Under the pieces are notes generated by a model that made no database searches, was not told where the DNA came from, and was given only the letters and a program-made list of their open reading frames with translations. Made by a program: the position numbers and the translations under genes. 64,000 nucleotides of DNA from Elusimicrobiota bacterium (lineage in GTDB: Bacteria > Elusimicrobiota > Elusimicrobia > JACQPE01), in assembly GCA_016180815.1 (NCBI GenBank), contig JACPAN010000008.1:176748-240747 (forward strand), read 5' to 3'. Below, piece by piece: positions 18,222-28,300 of the stretch. The stretch's first letter is position 1; every line of letters starts with the position of its first letter.

Positions 18222-18252
18222 AAACCCCCCGCCGTTTTACGGCGAGGGGTTT
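18222..18252 (-). terminator. Rho-independent terminator of the RRM gene
   Basis: The hairpin pairs 18222-18234 with 18240-18252 with one mismatch, and on the minus strand is followed by TTTTCTCTTTTT. A second small hairpin, cgcatcct/aggatgcg (18264-18282), lies between it and the stop codon of the RRM gene. Confidence 0.82.
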
Positions 18253-18293
18253 AAAGTCTCCCCCGCATCCTTTAAGGATGCGAGACGGGTTAA

Positions 18294-18608
18294 TTAATAG
18301 CGCCGCGAGCCGTAGCCGCCGCGGTCTCCGCCACGGGAGTTGCCGTTGGGGCTGCGCTGCTCGAGGGGGCGGGCTTCGCTAACGACGATTTTGCGGCTGC
18401 CCACCTGGCTGCCATTCATTTTTTGGATGGCCTGTTGCGCTCCGGTATCGTCCGCCATTTCCACGAAGCCGAACCCTTTGGATCGGCCGGTGTAGCGGTC
18501 CGTGATCAGCTTCGCGCTTTCCACGGTGCCGACAGCGTTGAACAGTGAATGAAGCTCATCTTCCGTCGTTTCGAACGGAAGGCTTCCAACATACAGTCTT
18601 TTTCCCAT
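18294..18608 (-). CDS. Single-RRM glycine-rich RNA-binding protein
   Basis: A 104-residue protein with one RNA-recognition motif and a short Gly/Arg tail (GGDRGGYGSRRY). RNP2 is KRLYVGSLPF and RNP1 is KGFGFVEM, with the aromatic residues that stack on RNA present in both. Members of this family in bacteria (Rbp proteins) bind single-stranded RNA and are often induced by cold. An AAGGAG ribosome-binding site lies about 12 nt upstream of the ATG. The gene stands alone, with its own promoter (18781-18808), a roughly 170-nt leader and a terminator, an arrangement that suits post-transcriptional control. Confidence 0.95.
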   Translation of the reverse strand: MGKRLYVGSLPFETTEDELHSLFNAVGTVESAKLITDRYTGRSKGFGFVEMADDTGAQQAIQKMNGSQVGSRKIVVSEARPLEQRSPNGNSRGGDRGGYGSRRY

Positions 18609-18632
18609 TTTCTTCTTAGACTCCTTCTAGTA

Positions 18633-18771
18633 TTGTGTATGTTGAAGATTATTAATGGCAACCCGGATCAAACCAGGAACTGCACAAGTTACGGAACCTG
18701 CATGGGACTTCTGGTGCGGAATGTACTTTCGTCCAGTAAGGTCTTTTGAGGAACACACAACTATCTTCAAC
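18633..18771 (-). promoter_or_regulatory. Long structured leader of the RRM gene
   Basis: The 5' leader between the predicted promoter and the RRM start contains two pairs of complementary segments: 18641-18649 with 18763-18771 (gttgaagat/atcttcaac) and 18633-18638 with 18755-18760 (ttgtgt/acacaa). The pairs are in crossing order, so they are either alternative structures or a pseudoknot. The inner pair lies about 20 nt upstream of the ribosome-binding site. A cold-shock-type switch or autoregulation by the RRM protein is possible, but this is inference. Confidence 0.35.
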
Positions 18772-18780
18772 TTCAATCTG

Positions 18781-18808
18781 ATTATGACATATTTGCGGCT
18801 GATTGCAA
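18781..18808 (-). promoter_or_regulatory. Sigma-70-type promoter of the RRM gene
   Basis: On the minus strand, TTGCAA (18803-18808) and CATAAT (18781-18786) are separated by 16 nt. The -10 differs from consensus at one position. Its position implies a leader of about 165 nt before the RRM start codon. Confidence 0.55.
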
Positions 18809-18812
18809 GAGG

Positions 18813-20321
18813 CTATTTTTCAGGGTGAAACAGCCGGAAAATCCAGGTATTTTCGTTTTCATTGCGATAAAGGAGGCGGCTGGACGGGTCTTGCCCGATA
18901 GCCAGCATGGCGAAGGGCGTCCAATTGGTGATGTCCCTGGGCGCGTCTGGTGGATTAAAGAGCAGCAAATCGCCTTCGATCAGGGCGAATCGCGCGCCGT
19001 TTTTTCTAAGTTGCTTGAGCAAATCCGCGCTTTCTCTGATGCGAGGAAATTCAAGGCCTTTTTTTTGGGCGTAGAAATAAACCGTTGAAACCGAGGCGCT
19101 GGCCACGACCGAATCGCCGGGAAGATTATTTTTCATCCAATGAAATGTTTGCAAAGGGATGGACGGGCGCTGCGCAGCCGGTTCCAGGCTCTGGCGAATG
19201 GCGCCGAATGCGGTCAAAGCCAACAGCAGGACAATCGCCGCTCGCGCGATCCGAAAAAATTTGAACTTGGAATTTTCAGCCCAAATGCCGAGTTGGACGA
19301 ACATCAGCAAACCCGCGGGCGCTATTAAGGGGTAAAGGTAGCGGATATCCTGGCGCGACCATATTAAGAGAATAGCGGCATAGAAAATCACATAAAACGA
19401 CAAAGCGCGAAGCTCGCCGGCCAGTCGTTTCCATAGCGACCAGATCAAAACGGCCATGACGGCCGCGCTGGCTAGGCCGCCCCAAAGAAACCGGTTCAGC
19501 AAGGTTGGATCAAGGGGGGCCACGGGAAGCAGGACGAGCAAAGTGATTTGTTGAGAATAAGTTTTGGCCAGGGTCAATGCATGTTCGATTAAATTACTTG
19601 GATTAAGCCCGGAACTTTGCCAAAAATCCCAATATGTGCTCATGCTGGGATTATTAGCGCGAACCCACAGAAACCAAGGCCCGCAGACAGCCAGAGCAAC
19701 TAACCCCAATGCGACGGCGGAGCGCTTGCCTCGCTTCCATAAAAAATCGGCGACAGCGGCCATGACCATGGCCAAGCCGATATTGCGCAACAAAATAGTG
19801 ACGCCCAAAAGGGCACCTAACCCGGCCGCAGGCCGAACCACGGCGTTTTTCTTTTTTGATTTTTCGGCCAAGATGAGCAAGACGGCCAACGTCATTGTTT
19901 GATACGCGGGATCAGCCAGTGCCGTTGAAGCGTAGCGAAGCATAAAAGGATGAATCGCCAGCCATAGAGCCGGAGCCAGCGACCATCGTCCCGGAATCAA
20001 AAAAGCGGCCAAGCGGCCGGACAAATAAACGCCTAGGCTGCTTAAGAGAACGGAAACAATTTGGGCCAGCCAAGGGCACTGATCGCAGAACATGGCCAGG
20101 GGCGCAATTAATAAAGGATAGCCGATGGGGTAATTCACCAAGAGCGGCGCATGCGCGTCGCTGATCATCCGGTAGGAGCCGTGGCTTAAGGAAACCGCGC
20201 CTGTCCAGTAAATGGCGTCATCGTGGAAGAAGCCGAAGGGATAGTAGCCGAAGAAGCAAAAGGCGGCAAGCGCGTGAACAGCCGCTATGAGCAGCAAGAG
20301 CCGGTTCACTTGCCTGTTCAT
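18813..20321 (-). CDS. GT-C fold membrane glycosyltransferase (PMT/ArnT-like, GT39 type)
   Basis: A roughly 502-residue polytopic protein with about ten membrane helices and a soluble C-terminal part. The first luminal loop carries FFHDDAIYWTGA, matching the acidic DD/DE motif of GT-C enzymes that use polyprenyl-phosphate sugars. A LVNYPIGYPLLIAPLA stretch follows, as in ArnT/PMT-like proteins. The open frame extends to 20816, but its upstream part is the antisense of the divergent coiled-coil gene, so the ATG at 20321 (MNRQVNRLLLLIAAVH) is chosen. It could glycosylate lipids or envelope proteins; acceptor unknown. Conceivably it modifies the Thr/Ser/Asn-rich secreted proteins nearby, but this is speculation. 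Confidence 0.8.
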   Translation of the reverse strand: MNRQVNRLLLLIAAVHALAAFCFFGYYPFGFFHDDAIYWTGAVSLSHGSYRMISDAHAPLLVNYPIGYPLLIAPLAMFCDQCPWLAQIVSVLLSSLGVYLSGRLAAFLIPGRWSLAPALWLAIHPFMLRYASTALADPAYQTMTLAVLLILAEKSKKKNAVVRPAAGLGALLGVTILLRNIGLAMVMAAVADFLWKRGKRSAVALGLVALAVCGPWFLWVRANNPSMSTYWDFWQSSGLNPSNLIEHALTLAKTYSQQITLLVLLPVAPLDPTLLNRFLWGGLASAAVMAVLIWSLWKRLAGELRALSFYVIFYAAILLIWSRQDIRYLYPLIAPAGLLMFVQLGIWAENSKFKFFRIARAAIVLLLALTAFGAIRQSLEPAAQRPSIPLQTFHWMKNNLPGDSVVASASVSTVYFYAQKKGLEFPRIRESADLLKQLRKNGARFALIEGDLLLFNPPDAPRDITNWTPFAMLAIGQDPSSRLLYRNENENTWIFRLFHPEK

Positions 20322-20384
20322 CAGCGCCCAGTAAAGTTTGTCATTCCCTACTTGAATTTTAGACGATTTGCGGCCAAGCTTGTG

Positions 20385-21875
20385 ATGATGCGCTACAGGG
20401 TCTATTACGCCGGCGAGGTCGTGGGTCCAATGACGCCGGCTGAAATCATGGGCCAATCTTGGTTCAACAACAGCATTCTCGTTTGTCCGGAAAACACCAG
20501 CGGCATCGACGCCGCTGATTGGCACCGAGCGCGGGAGATCCCCGATTTCCGCAAGCCCGCTGAAAATACGAACGAGGGCGCTGCGATACCGGCCTCGGAA
20601 TCCCCGAAGACCGAATTGCTGGTCGGCCGGCTCAATGATCTTGAAAGCTGGACGCAGAGGATTTTCGACAAACAGGCGGAATTGGAGAGCCAGTTGAAGG
20701 ATCGCGTGCAGCGTTTCGATGAGCTGTTCGACCGTCTTTCCAACGAGTGGCGGGAGACCATGACCAAGCTGTCTTCGGATGCGGCTGCTCAGAGCGGCCA
20801 ACTCGAGCAATTGCACTCGACGTTGAATCGCTTGGAAGGGCGTCTAAGCGGGTTTGAAACGGCGTTGCCTCCGGCCGTAGCCAGGATCGACCTGGCCTTT
20901 GGTGCTTTTCAGAAAGAATGGGCCGAGTATTCGGAGGCGTTGCGCCGCCGCCAGGAAAAAATTGAAGCGGCTATGAGCGCGATGCAGCAGCCTCAGGCAG
21001 GCGTTGAGGCCTCCAAGGAAAGTCCGGAACACGCGGCCGCTTTCCAAAGCGCGCATGAGTCTTTTCGTTCATTACAGGAGGAGTTGCACAGCGAACTTGA
21101 GAAGCTGCGCCAAGCCCAGGATGCTTACGGAGCCCGAATGACGGAAATGGAGGGCCAAGTTAAAGTCGCCGCCCAAACCCCCGCCCCTGATCCGCAGATC
21201 GAGCAGCGTGTCAAAAGATTTGAGGAAAGTTTGAGGATTCAGAGCGATCAGCTTCAAAAATTTCAAAAGGTTTTATCCGCCCAGATGAAGACGGTCCAAG
21301 GCCTTGAGCAAAAAACGGCCGGCGCCGCTCAACAAGTTGGCTCTCCAATCGTTCAACCGGAAGCGGCGGAATCAGGGCCTCTCCAGCGATGGCTCAGCAA
21401 CCCTAAAGAATGGGCCCTGGCCGCCGGACTGGTTGTTTTGGCAACCGGCGGGGTTTTTTGGCTTTATCGGTCTTTTCTAGGGGCGCCGCAAGAACATTCT
21501 CAGATGGCCACGTTTGAGCAGCCCGTCCCTGAGGCTCAGGCAACGCATAGCGCGCATAATTTAGCCGAACCTCCGGCGGCTGCAGTTCCGGAATCCGGCC
21601 CGGAATCCTTGGTTCCGGAGGAGCCAAAGCCGATTTTTGAAGAATCAAAGCCTGTTCAGGCGAAGGCCGCTATTCCCAAGAAAAAGTCCAAAAGCGCCGG
21701 CAGAAAAAACGTGGCAGCCGCTAAAAACAAAAAGTCGGAAGAAGCAATGAATTTGCCTGGATTTGGGCCGGAATCCGGCTCTTCGGTGGATGAATCCAAT
21801 GTTTCACAAGAAACAATACCTGCCTTAGAACCAGAGAAACCAGTACCTAAAGAGGATGAGAGCAGCTTTTTTTAG
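20385..21875 (+). CDS. GYF_2-like domain coiled-coil membrane protein
   Basis: About 496 residues. The N-terminal 55 residues (YRVYYAGEVVGPMTPAEIM to WHRAREIPDF) resemble GYF_2 domains, which bind proline-rich or short peptides at the cytoplasmic side of membrane proteins. Residues about 80-355 form a long coiled coil rich in Glu, Gln and Arg. One membrane helix follows (WALAAGLVVLATGGVFWLY, about 385-403), then a Pro/Glu/Lys-rich, probably disordered tail. The ATG pair at 20385/20388 lies 63 bp from the divergent GT-C gene; longer starts overlap that gene and are unlikely. It is the first plus-strand gene before the surface-protein/motor locus and could be a spacer or regulator for it. Confidence 0.72.
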   Translation: MMRYRVYYAGEVVGPMTPAEIMGQSWFNNSILVCPENTSGIDAADWHRAREIPDFRKPAENTNEGAAIPASESPKTELLVGRLNDLESWTQRIFDKQAELESQLKDRVQRFDELFDRLSNEWRETMTKLSSDAAAQSGQLEQLHSTLNRLEGRLSGFETALPPAVARIDLAFGAFQKEWAEYSEALRRRQEKIEAAMSAMQQPQAGVEASKESPEHAAAFQSAHESFRSLQEELHSELEKLRQAQDAYGARMTEMEGQVKVAAQTPAPDPQIEQRVKRFEESLRIQSDQLQKFQKVLSAQMKTVQGLEQKTAGAAQQVGSPIVQPEAAESGPLQRWLSNPKEWALAAGLVVLATGGVFWLYRSFLGAPQEHSQMATFEQPVPEAQATHSAHNLAEPPAAAVPESGPESLVPEEPKPIFEESKPVQAKAAIPKKKSKSAGRKNVAAAKNKKSEEAMNLPGFGPESGSSVDESNVSQETIPALEPEKPVPKEDESSFF

Positions 21876-22001
21876 TCTATTTATAGGGTCACGTCTTTAT
21901 ATTTAACATTCTTTGTGCCCCCTTAATTGTGACTAAACTCTCATTGCTGTAAGGAGCCTGGGTGGTTAACCTTAGAGCAGTAGTTTGGGGGAGAGTGCTG
22001 A

Positions 22002-22964
22002 ATGAAACGAGCCTGGGTAGGGAGACTTTTGGTGGGGTATCTGGCATTAGCCGTATCCCCCCTACTCGCTAAAGGCCCTGGCACAACCGCCGCCCCTTTC
22101 CTAACCATCAGTTTCGGCAGCCGCGCTCAGGCTTTGGGCAATTCATTCGTGGCGTTGGCTGATGATGCTTCCAGCGCCTATTTTAATCCCGCCGGTTTAG
22201 CTCAGGCGCAAAGTCATAAAAGTTCTTGGCGCGAGTTGCAGGCCTCACGTTCAGCCTGGTTCCAAGGCATTGAAATCAATCAAATGGCTTTGGCCAGCTT
22301 TCATCCCGATCGAATCAGTTGGGGTCTCTCCCTCACCGGGCTCGAGGTGGAGGATTTGGAGCGGCGTACGACTGAATCGGAAAAGCCGGACGGCTATTTC
22401 CGTGCCGAGGATCATGCTTTCGGGCTTTCGTTGGCCCGCCGCATGGGCGACGGTCCCATTGCTTTGGGCTTGACCAGCAAAATCGTTCAGCAGAGAATCG
22501 CTTCGGCCCAAGGGCATAGCTTCGGCCTTGATGCCGGCGCCCAGGTTAAATTCAAGGCTTTCCGCCAGCCTTTTTCAGCGGGTTTCGCGGTTCGCAATCT
22601 CGGCCCCCAACTTCACCTCGGCCGCGAGGCGTTCCCCCTCCCCCTCTCCTATCATTTCGGGATCGCTTATCGCGGTTTGGTCAATCAGGTTATGGAATTA
22701 AGCGTCAGCCCCCGCGGCCGGACCGATATCAGCCTGGGCACGGAATATTGGTTCCTGGGCGTCTTCGGCATTCGCGGCGGGTACTTGCACAGCAATCGTT
22801 CGAGTTCCGGCGAAGAAAATTCCTTTGCCGGTTTTTCATTCAAGCAAGGCGTGACCGGCGGGTTCGGGTTCAAGGTGATGAACTTCTTCAGTGCTGATTA
22901 CGCCTTCGTTCCCTTCGGCGACCTGGGTTATGCCCAGCGATTTACCATGAGTTACAAATTTTAA
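22002..22964 (+). CDS. PorV/PorQ-family outer membrane beta-barrel protein
   Basis: A 320-residue exported barrel: signal peptide ending near PLLAKGPG, then the hallmark N-terminal motif PFLTISFGSRAQALGNSFVA with ADDASSAYFNPAGLA, shared by PorV/PorQ (FadL-like) proteins. Alternating strands continue to the terminal FTMSYKF, with the aromatic final residue expected of a barrel. In Bacteroidota PorV shuttles type IX secretion cargo from the translocon to the sortase. Here it precedes two large secreted proteins, one with a T9SS/FlgD-like C-terminal domain, so a cargo-handling role is plausible but not shown. The 126 bp upstream contain a GGGGGAG ribosome-binding site and no obvious strong promoter. 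Confidence 0.88.
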   Translation: MKRAWVGRLLVGYLALAVSPLLAKGPGTTAAPFLTISFGSRAQALGNSFVALADDASSAYFNPAGLAQAQSHKSSWRELQASRSAWFQGIEINQMALASFHPDRISWGLSLTGLEVEDLERRTTESEKPDGYFRAEDHAFGLSLARRMGDGPIALGLTSKIVQQRIASAQGHSFGLDAGAQVKFKAFRQPFSAGFAVRNLGPQLHLGREAFPLPLSYHFGIAYRGLVNQVMELSVSPRGRTDISLGTEYWFLGVFGIRGGYLHSNRSSSGEENSFAGFSFKQGVTGGFGFKVMNFFSADYAFVPFGDLGYAQRFTMSYKF

Positions 22965-22987
22965 TGTCGAAAAGACGATTTTTAGTC

Positions 22988-23023
22988 ATTGCGCGCCCTC
23001 GCTCAAAGCGAGGGCGCGGCAAT
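22988..23023. repeat. Strong hairpin between the PorV-like and tail-fibre-like genes
   Basis: Positions 22988-23003 pair with 23007-23023 with one bulged base and a 3-nt loop, giving a 16-bp GC-rich stem. Neither strand shows a following U-tract, so it is not a standard terminator. It could stabilise the upstream mRNA end or partially attenuate read-through. Confidence 0.6.
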
Positions 23024-23077
23024 CTCATAAATAGCAAGCCATACAATGGCTTATCCGAACAAATCCAGGAGGCAAAA

Positions 23078-25324
23078 ATGCGACACCTGATCAAAATCAT
23101 GATGTTGAGCATTGTCGTTGTGAATCTTATCTGCGGAATCGCGTGGGCCGTGGCCCCCGACTTAATGACCTATCAGGGTCGCTTAAAAGAGAACGGACAA
23201 CCCGTCGGCGGGCCCAGGGACGTTCGTGTTGATTTTTGTGACGATCTGACAGCCGGGACTTGCCAGAACGGTTCCGTGCAAACAGTGGATGTCCAAAACG
23301 GTTTGTTTCACAGCACGTTTACTTTGCCTGCCGGCGTTAATTTGGACACTGGTAATTGGTTCTTGAGGGTCAATGTCGGGGCTGTCGGCGGCGGCTTGAC
23401 CGCCTTGGCGCCCAGGGAAAAATTGACCAGTTCCGTTTATGCCATTCATGCCACAACTTCCGCTTACGCTGTCCAATCCACGACCGCGGCTGGAATTTCC
23501 AATATTCTCGCCACTCGTTGGGGCGGTTTGGGCGTTGATGCTTCGGGGGTTTCCCAAGGATCACTGCCATTCTTCAGCGGCGTTGGTTCCATCGGGACTT
23601 TGTCGATCGGAAGCGCAGGAACTTATTTACGATCAAGCGGGTCTTCCCCCCAATGGGTCAATTTAGGGATTGACTCTATTTTGAATCAAAATTTTCTTCA
23701 AGCCGGTTCCACCTTTTACGTTTCTTCGGCCTCCGTGGACGGGCAGACGCTGTTGGCCAGAACATCCGGTAATGTGGGCATCGGAATGATTGCGCCCATT
23801 CGCAAACTCGATGTGAACGGAGGCATCCTGGCCACCTCCAGCATTACCGCCAACGGCGGTTTTTTTGGCGACGGTTCCAATTTAACCAACGTCACCGCCG
23901 CCAATCTCAATGGCGGCTCCACTTCTTATATCCAGAACCGTAACACGCTGCAAGCCTCTTCGACGTTCTATGTGGCGTCGGGAACGGTCGACGGGGCGCT
24001 CTCTGTCCTGGGTTCCGGGATTGCCGATACATCTCCCGTTTTCCAGGTTATGGCCACCACCCTTACGGTTCTTCGCAACGGCAAGATGGGCATCGGCACG
24101 ACCTCGCCGGATGCCGATCTTCATGTGGTTGGGATTGCTTCATTCACCGCGAATACCGTTAGCGCTCCTGCCTTCATATTTTCGAACACTGGCGGCGGCG
24201 ACATCGCCCGATTTATGGGCCCCGGCAATATCGGCATCGGTGTCGTTAACCCTGGCGCTAAATTGGAAATTCGTCAGGGAGGCGGCAATGTATTGCACGT
24301 TTCGACATCGGCGGATGCCAATGCGCTGGGGTTGATTGTCGGCGTTCAAAACAATGTCGGCGTCGGGACCCTATCGCCCCAGGCTAAGCTTCACATCACC
24401 GGAAGGACGAGCGTAGCACCGCTCATCATTAGCACAGGTCCTGCCGGGTCCGATGAAGTGATGCGCGTGAACTCCATAGGCAATGTCGGCATCGGCACGT
24501 CTGGACCCGTGTCAAGACTTGACGTTCATGGAACCGTGCAGCTTCGCGGTTCGCAGACAACGACCGGTCTAATAGTGAATGCTGTCGGTAATGTCGGTGT
24601 TGGTCTCGCGCCGGCTGTCGGAGTCGCATTGGATGTCAACGGTTTGGTTCAGGCCAGCAGCGCGAGTTTCATTACGGTTGGCGGCAACCCTGAAAATATC
24701 GGCTTACAGGTCTCCAGCAGCGCGATTCTGGCCATGTCCGGCGGCAATGTGGGCGTGGGAACAAATTTACCGGCCAGCAAATTGCATGTTCTGGGCGCGA
24801 CCAGATTCGACGGTCCGGTTAAAGCCCAAATGGGAGTAGGCACGGGATTAGCTGATCTCTCCGGGGTTATTTATAGGGCATTTACTTCCCAAGGCACGCC
24901 GGCAAGCACGGTAGAGACCGATCTACAGACGTATTCGCTCCCGGCCAATTCATTGAATATGGACGGCCGCGCAGTCAGAATCAAAGCGTGGGGAGATTAC
25001 ACATCAACGGACGGTTCCCATACCAGGGAGATCAGGCTTTATTTCGGCTCTTCTGTGATCAGGCAGATTTCTGTGCCCAACAGCTCGGCTGTGGGTATAT
25101 GGGTTGTCGAAGCCGTGGTTGTCAGAACAGCTTCCAGCGCGCAGCAGTATATAGCCACATCTTTGGCTACCTCTTTGTCCCCAAGCGTCGGCGCTGCCAA
25201 TGCATCGGCATCCGAGGTGGATTCTTCGGCAATCAACATTAAGGTAACCGGTCAGTGCGGTGGAGCATGCGCTGGAGCCGGCGCTGTTGATGCCGACGGC
25301 ATGACCATCGAATTTTTGCCTTAA
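23078..25324 (+). CDS. Secreted tail-fibre-like repeat protein
   Basis: About 748 residues, starting at the ATG at 23078 behind an AGGAGG ribosome-binding site (the frame itself is open from 22964, but that part reads through a hairpin). A signal peptide ends near IAWAVAPD. The N-terminal DLMTYQGRLKENGQPVGGP domain is common in large secreted proteins, followed by many repeats of the type GNVGIGTxxPxxKLDVNG separated by 40-60 residues, similar to the beta-helical shafts of phage tail fibres and endosialidase-type adhesins. The last 170 residues form a distinct, probably globular tip ending TIEFLP; no S74 auto-cleavage domain was seen. Likely a trimeric surface adhesin or receptor-binding protein. 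Confidence 0.85.
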   Translation: MRHLIKIMMLSIVVVNLICGIAWAVAPDLMTYQGRLKENGQPVGGPRDVRVDFCDDLTAGTCQNGSVQTVDVQNGLFHSTFTLPAGVNLDTGNWFLRVNVGAVGGGLTALAPREKLTSSVYAIHATTSAYAVQSTTAAGISNILATRWGGLGVDASGVSQGSLPFFSGVGSIGTLSIGSAGTYLRSSGSSPQWVNLGIDSILNQNFLQAGSTFYVSSASVDGQTLLARTSGNVGIGMIAPIRKLDVNGGILATSSITANGGFFGDGSNLTNVTAANLNGGSTSYIQNRNTLQASSTFYVASGTVDGALSVLGSGIADTSPVFQVMATTLTVLRNGKMGIGTTSPDADLHVVGIASFTANTVSAPAFIFSNTGGGDIARFMGPGNIGIGVVNPGAKLEIRQGGGNVLHVSTSADANALGLIVGVQNNVGVGTLSPQAKLHITGRTSVAPLIISTGPAGSDEVMRVNSIGNVGIGTSGPVSRLDVHGTVQLRGSQTTTGLIVNAVGNVGVGLAPAVGVALDVNGLVQASSASFITVGGNPENIGLQVSSSAILAMSGGNVGVGTNLPASKLHVLGATRFDGPVKAQMGVGTGLADLSGVIYRAFTSQGTPASTVETDLQTYSLPANSLNMDGRAVRIKAWGDYTSTDGSHTREIRLYFGSSVIRQISVPNSSAVGIWVVEAVVVRTASSAQQYIATSLATSLSPSVGAANASASEVDSSAINIKVTGQCGGACAGAGAVDADGMTIEFLP

Positions 25325-25371
25325 GCGTTTATTTTGGTATTAAGAAAAAGGAGATCGACGGGTAAATTAAA

Positions 25372-28300
25372 GTGAGCAAGAGAGGGCGAAATTACTCGCT
25401 GACGCTTATAATGGCCGCGTGGCCGTTGGCCGTCGGCGCGCTTACCCTGTTTTCTTCTCCTTTATATGCGGCCGGAACTAAATCTTCAGGAGCGACCAAG
25501 GTTATCGATGATACGCACGGGCTTTCCGGTTCGGTCAAGGCCGCGGCCGGAAGTTACAGCGTTTATGGCGGTTTGGGTCAGATAGGCGTTCAGCAATTTT
25601 CAGGCGGGATTTTTACCGCTGAAAGCGGTTTCTTTTCCAAGCTCGTTTCCTCGCCGACCGGCGCCGCGTATTTACCGTTGAGCACGGAGTCGATTTCCGC
25701 TCAGTGGACGCATCCGTCGCCGGCTAATCCCGGCGGTTTTGTTTATGTCTTTCTTGTGTCAACGGCCGCTGATTTCACGGGCGTTGTTTTTAGTTCGTTT
25801 ACTCCCGATCTCACGGCATCCACCGGAACATTGACGCCCAACACTACTTACTTCGCGGGGGTATTGGCCAGTTATCTGGACATGGACGATTCGCCCTTCG
25901 GCGCCTTGGGCTCGACGGCCACGTTGGCTAATCCGCCGACAGGCACCATTGTTTTAGGCGTCGGCAATAATTCCGCCGTGATTTCTTGGGCGTTGAATAA
26001 TAATCCGTCATCGACGAGGTTCCAAATTCAATATTCGACAAGTAATGCGTTCACCATAGCCGTCAGCTCTCAGACCGGATGGAATTTGCACGTGGCTACG
26101 GGAACGAGTGTTTACGGTTTGGCCCAGGAAACGACGTATTATTTTCGCGTTTGGGGCAGGAATCATTCGGGTATAACAACGGCTTTCGACGTTGATGTGT
26201 CGACGTTAACAGTTGATTTGACGCCGCCGGCAACCATCAATAATCTTTCCGCCGTGCAAAGCGGAACGCCTAATAAAATTACCTTAAGGTGGCCCGCGCC
26301 CGGCGATGACGGCGGCGCCGGCGCTTTGTCTATAGGCAGTGAATACCGAATTCAGTATGCCACGGATACCGCTTTCCCAGCCGTGGGCTGGAGCACGGCC
26401 AACGCTCAAATCGTCATTTCCACTTCCGGCATGACGCCCGGAGCCACCGTTTCCGAGACATTTTTGCTTCCGGCGACTTCTCTCTATTATTTCCGCATTT
26501 GGACGAAGGACGAAGCGAATAACTGGTCGGCGCAATCATCCACGGCCGCGGCTTTCAACTCGCTTTTTTCTTTCGAGGTTGCGGACGGGACTTCTTCGGC
26601 GGTCGGCGAGTGGACATCCATGGCTATCGATAGGGATAACAACCTTCATGTGGCTTACCGGGATGTCGGCAATACCGATCTTCTCTATATCAAGCGTACG
26701 GGAGCAACGTGGGGTAGTCCGGTTACGGTTGATTCTTCCGCGGACGTTGGCGAGTCTCCTTCAATCGCCGTTGATATGCGTGCCAACCCGCATATCTCTT
26801 ACTTTAATGCGACGAATTCAGATTTGAAATACGCCAAATTCGACGGTTCATGGTCGGTGCAGACGGTTGACTCTTCAGGTTTAGCGGGGCATCAGACTTC
26901 TATCGCAATCGACGGAATGGGCAACCCCCACATCGCTTATTTTGATCTCAGCAACAGCGCGCTTAAATATGCCCGGTGGACCGGGGTTGTTTGGAGCACG
27001 ATAACCGTCGATACTTGGTCGGGAGGCATTACCGAGCGCCCCTCGCTTGCTCTCGACGGCGCCGCTAATGCCCACATCGTTTATCCGGCCGGGCCAAGCA
27101 CCGATCTTAAATTCGCTAAGTTCAACGGAACATCCTGGTCGACCTCGACGATTGATACGGGCGGGTCCGCTTTTTATTCTCCTTCAATCGCGATAGACGG
27201 GAGCGGAAATTTGCATGTGGCGTATACCCATGTCATCTCCAATGGCTATTTAAAATACGCTCAATATAACGGAGCAGTTTGGTCGACCTCGACGATTGAT
27301 GCCGATGGTTATGTCGGCGCCTACCCTTCAATTGCTCTGGATGGGTCGGGAAATCCAAGCGTTTCTTACTATGACAACAGCAATGCGGATTTAAAATTCG
27401 CATCGTTTAGCGGCGTTTCCTGGTCCACGGGAACCCTAGACTCAAATAATGACGTTGGCTTGCGTTCCTGCGTCGCCATCGACAGCGTCAGCGCCGTGCA
27501 TATTTCTTACTACAGCAATACCGTTTCTGATCTTAAAATCGCCCATTGGACGAATACGGGGCTGGCTGTTCCGATGGGTGGAAATTCTTTAAGCAAGGTC
27601 CAGGCGCCGCTTGAGCTTGGCAGCGCAACCGTGACATCTAATTCGATCAATTGGACTTGGCGGGATAATTCGACCAATGAGTTCGGTTTCAGGCTGTATG
27701 GTTCGACAAATCCGGCGGGGTCCTTTTCCTTGATCGCCGGAACGCTCACATTGACGGCATCGGGCGGGTCCGGTTCGATGCAGGGCCCCACAAGCGTAGA
27801 TAGCGGTTTGATGGCCAATGCCACGTACTTTCGCTATATCGCCGCGGTGAACGCGGGCGGCGTGGTCACGTCCTCCGGCGTTACGGTCGTTACCATGGCC
27901 ACTGAGCCTGTTGCCGCGGCTTTTACCCAAGTTTTTACTTCCAGCATCCAGGCTAATTGGTCGGCCAACAACAATTCTTCGGGCACGTTCTACCAGGCGA
28001 TTTTGTCCTCGGAACCGTCGCCCAGCACGAACGGCCTTTCCGCCAATCAAAGCACGGTCACCCTAAGCGCTTCTTATATCTTCACTGGGCTTTACGCCAA
28101 TGCCACGCATTATGTGCAGGTCAAGGCCATCGGCCACAACGGCGTGGATTCTTCCTACGTCAGCCTTGGTTCGACGCAAACATTGGCCAAATCTCCGGCC
28201 ATGGCTTCGGTTCCTTTCTCTTCGCCGGGACCGTTCAGCCTCAACGTGGATTTTCTTTCAGCCGGAAACGCTCCGGATAGCACGTATAACGTGATTTTGT

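Noticed and set aside
20322..20816. N-terminal extension (165 residues) of the GT-C membrane transferase
   Set aside because: It is antisense to the GYF-like/coiled-coil gene, has no membrane or domain signal, and the ATG at 20321 begins directly at the first membrane helix.
22964..23077. Upstream start for the tail-fibre-like gene
   Set aside because: The extra residues come from reading through a hairpin, and a perfect AGGAGG precedes the ATG at 23078, which begins a proper signal peptide.
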